Source: an uncultured Collinsella sp.
Lineage (GTDB): Bacteria > Actinomycetota > Coriobacteriia > Coriobacteriales > Coriobacteriaceae
Assembly: GCA_947003675.1 (NCBI GenBank)
Contig: CAMQPJ010000078.1
Span: 1 to 6,382, forward strand
Direction of reading: 5' to 3'
Length of the DNA: 6,382 bases
Position numbers and translations under genes: made by a program. Below are positions 5,034 to 6,382 of the stretch, piece by piece. The notes under the pieces were generated by a model. The model was not told where the DNA came from. It searched no databases and worked only from the letters and a program-made list of their open reading frames with translations. Positions within the stretch are counted from its first letter, which is position 1; each line of letters starts with the position of its first letter.

Positions 5034-6271
5034 TTAATATAGGTACGGTGCGGAAACTTTAATCCCGGGAACAACTTGCTCGTGAGCTCGCAGAAATAGC
5101 CGTCCGTCATGCTCGAAATGTAATCCACTACGGTCTGATCCTTATCGTCCTGCCAGGCATAGGTGCGATCGTAGTAGGAAAGCTGCTGTTCAATGCGCGA
5201 AATATGATGCTTAAAGATGTACGAGAACTCGTCGCCTTCGTTTATATCCTGCAGGCAACGGTCGTAGAGCTTTTCGAACGCCTCGCGCAGCTCCGCTTCG
5301 GAGTCGCCTTCGATGCCGCCCTTGCTATAGATCTTTACGTAGTTCTCGCGCTTGGCTCGGCGGATCTCCTCAAACAGGTCCTCGCTCATCTCGATGCGCG
5401 GCTTGCCATAGCTGTGCTCAACGATATCGATGGAGGCATGCGTAAGGATCCAGCTGTTGTATGCCCCACCCAGGCCATCGTCAAAAGCATCGGGTGCCAG
5501 TAGGCCCGCCGCAATGGCGTCTTGGCGATCGCGCCCAACGTAGGCAAGGATATCCGAGATGCGGACCACGCAGCCTTCGAGCGTCATGGGACGCAGGTGC
5601 TCAATTGCGCTATAGCCCTTGGCAATGCATTCCTCGACGGTTCGGTCGAACTGGTCAAAGGAACCCATGTCCGAAAGCTCAAACACGCGTTGCTCGTACT
5701 CGCCGTTATGGCACAAGACGCCGTCGAGCGTCTGGAGCGACACGTTACGACCGTACAGCGCATCGAGCACGCGAACCGACTGCACGTTATGAAAAAAGAA
5801 GCGGCCGGTACGCTCGTGATAGATATCGTTGAGGAATCGCTCACCGGCATGGCCGAAGGGCGTGTGGCCCAAGTCGTGGCCTAAGCCAATCGCCTCGATC
5901 AGATCGCAGTTGAGCCCCAGGGCGCGACCGATATCGCGTGCGATACGCGAGACAAGCTGCACATGCAAACCGCGGCGCGACAGATCATCATTGCTACGGA
6001 AGCTAAAAACCTGCGTTTTGCCTGCATAACGGGCGTACACCGGAAGATGAAGAATCTTTTCGGTATCGCGCATAAATGCCGGTCGCATAAGCGTGCCTTT
6101 GTCGGCAGCGCGATCAATACGACGAATGACCTGGTTGTCGTTGCAACGATACGGGTTGACAGAACCCGAAGCACGATCGGCGGAAATGCGCTCGACAAGC
6201 TCGGGCGACAACGCCGACGGAATCCGGTCCATGCGCGCCTTAATGACGGCCGTTTCTTGATTAGTTGCCAT
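5024..6271 (-). CDS. HD-domain dGTPase-like phosphohydrolase
   Basis: A 415-residue soluble metal-dependent hydrolase related to deoxyguanosinetriphosphate triphosphohydrolase, which cleaves dNTPs to nucleoside plus triphosphate. The N-terminal half follows the family: Met-Arg-Asp-Thr-Glu-Lys-Ile-Leu-His (67-75), Lys-Thr-Gln-Val-Phe (85-89), then the HD metal ligands His103, His132-Asp133 in Gly-His-Asp-Leu-Gly-His-Thr-Pro-Phe-Gly-His (131-141), and Asp240 in Ile-Ser-Asp-Ile-Leu-Ala-Tyr (238-244). His162-Asn-Val-Gln-Ser and His188-Asn-Gly also fit. In the first motif, Arg-Gly-Leu-His replaces the usual Arg-Leu-Thr-His, so this is a divergent subfamily (YwfO-like members exist) and the true substrate is open. 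The ATG at 6271 is chosen over the TTG at 6298 because of AAGGAG six bases ahead. It lies 45 bases upstream of rarA on the same strand, with the SOS-like box overlapping its stop. Confidence 0.92.
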   Translation of the reverse strand: MATNQETAVIKARMDRIPSALSPELVERISADRASGSVNPYRCNDNQVIRRIDRAADKGTLMRPAFMRDTEKILHLPVYARYAGKTQVFSFRSNDDLSRRGLHVQLVSRIARDIGRALGLNCDLIEAIGLGHDLGHTPFGHAGERFLNDIYHERTGRFFFHNVQSVRVLDALYGRNVSLQTLDGVLCHNGEYEQRVFELSDMGSFDQFDRTVEECIAKGYSAIEHLRPMTLEGCVVRISDILAYVGRDRQDAIAAGLLAPDAFDDGLGGAYNSWILTHASIDIVEHSYGKPRIEMSEDLFEEIRRAKRENYVKIYSKGGIEGDSEAELREAFEKLYDRCLQDINEGDEFSYIFKHHISRIEQQLSYYDRTYAWQDDKDQTVVDYISSMTDGYFCELTSKLFPGLKFPHRTYINER

Positions 6272-6277
6272 GGCATG

Positions 6278-6283
6278 CTCCTT
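6278..6283 (-). promoter_or_regulatory. Ribosome binding site fixing the HD gene start
   Basis: AAGGAG on the minus strand, six bases before the ATG at 6271. It settles the start there, although the frame remains open to a TTG at 6298 that lacks such a site. Confidence 0.85.
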
Positions 6284-6327
6284 AAGAAGGATGCGCAATC
6301 GGTTACAATGTGCAGCCCACGACCTCG

Positions 6328-6336
6328 ATTATGGCA
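6328..6336 (-). promoter_or_regulatory. Candidate extended -10 promoter of the HD gene
   Basis: On the minus strand, TGC followed by CATAAT (6336 to 6328) is an extended -10 with five of six consensus bases. At 17 bases upstream the hexamer is CCGTTT, a poor -35, which extended -10 promoters tolerate. It would give a leader of about 50 bases. Just upstream, an imperfect repeat (CCGTTTTTGG, then CCGATTTTTGCC) runs into the -10. Otherwise nothing coding is seen between 6272 and the right edge. Confidence 0.4.
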
Positions 6337-6382
6337 AAAATCGGCACCAAAAACGGGAGCAATGGCAGGGAGCGCGATTTTG

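Noticed and set aside
6272..6298. TTG start nine codons upstream for the HD gene
   Set aside because: AAGGAG six bases before the ATG at 6271 is a far better initiation signal, and it lies inside the proposed extension.

Overview
The window is ordinary bacterial chromosome, about 58% GC by two hand-counted 60-base samples (65% and 52%), densely packed and mostly transcribed leftward. The mix points to a high-GC Gram-positive of the class Coriobacteriia (Collinsella-like): a SigB/F/G-type sigma factor with an RsbW-like partner, a YtxG-like coiled-coil membrane protein, an AI-2E family permease, RarA, and an HD hydrolase of the dGTPase type. The taxon is inferred from protein character and not proven. 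There are no tRNAs, rRNAs, CRISPR arrays, insertion sequences or phage genes.

Layout: bases 1-109 are a noncoding edge with a strong-looking leftward promoter pair and the leader of a small rightward gene. Bases 110-349 (+) encode a two-helix membrane protein of unknown function, only 43% GC. It converges on a four-gene leftward operon and is separated from it by 6 bases, inside a perfect palindrome. In transcription order the operon is: membrane-anchored coiled-coil protein (3518-2928), RsbW-like anti-sigma protein (2935-2558), SigB/F/G-family sigma factor (2556-1765), AI-2E family permease (1768-356). The genes overlap by 8 bases, lie 1 base apart, and overlap by 4 bases, so translation is probably coupled. 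Upstream lies a second leftward block: rarA (about 4978-3614), preceded by an HD-domain dGTPase-like gene (6271-5024).

How they may work together: the sigma block looks like a reduced general-stress switch. A sigma factor and its antagonist are made together, but no RsbV-type anti-anti-sigma gene is adjacent, and the antagonist has lost the N-box asparagine and the glycine-rich ATP motif of RsbW/SpoIIAB kinases. The first gene, a membrane-anchored helical protein, sits where rsbV would be expected. The rarA/HD block concerns replication stress and nucleotide pools. A perfect LexA-type site (CGAAC-N4-GTTCG, 5020-5033) lies just upstream of rarA and overlaps the HD gene's stop codon, suggesting SOS control of rarA.

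The points most worth following are the SOS box at rarA, the degenerate anti-sigma protein with no RsbV partner, the 20-base-spacer promoter with a centred dyad at the left edge, and the symmetric junction between the convergent genes.
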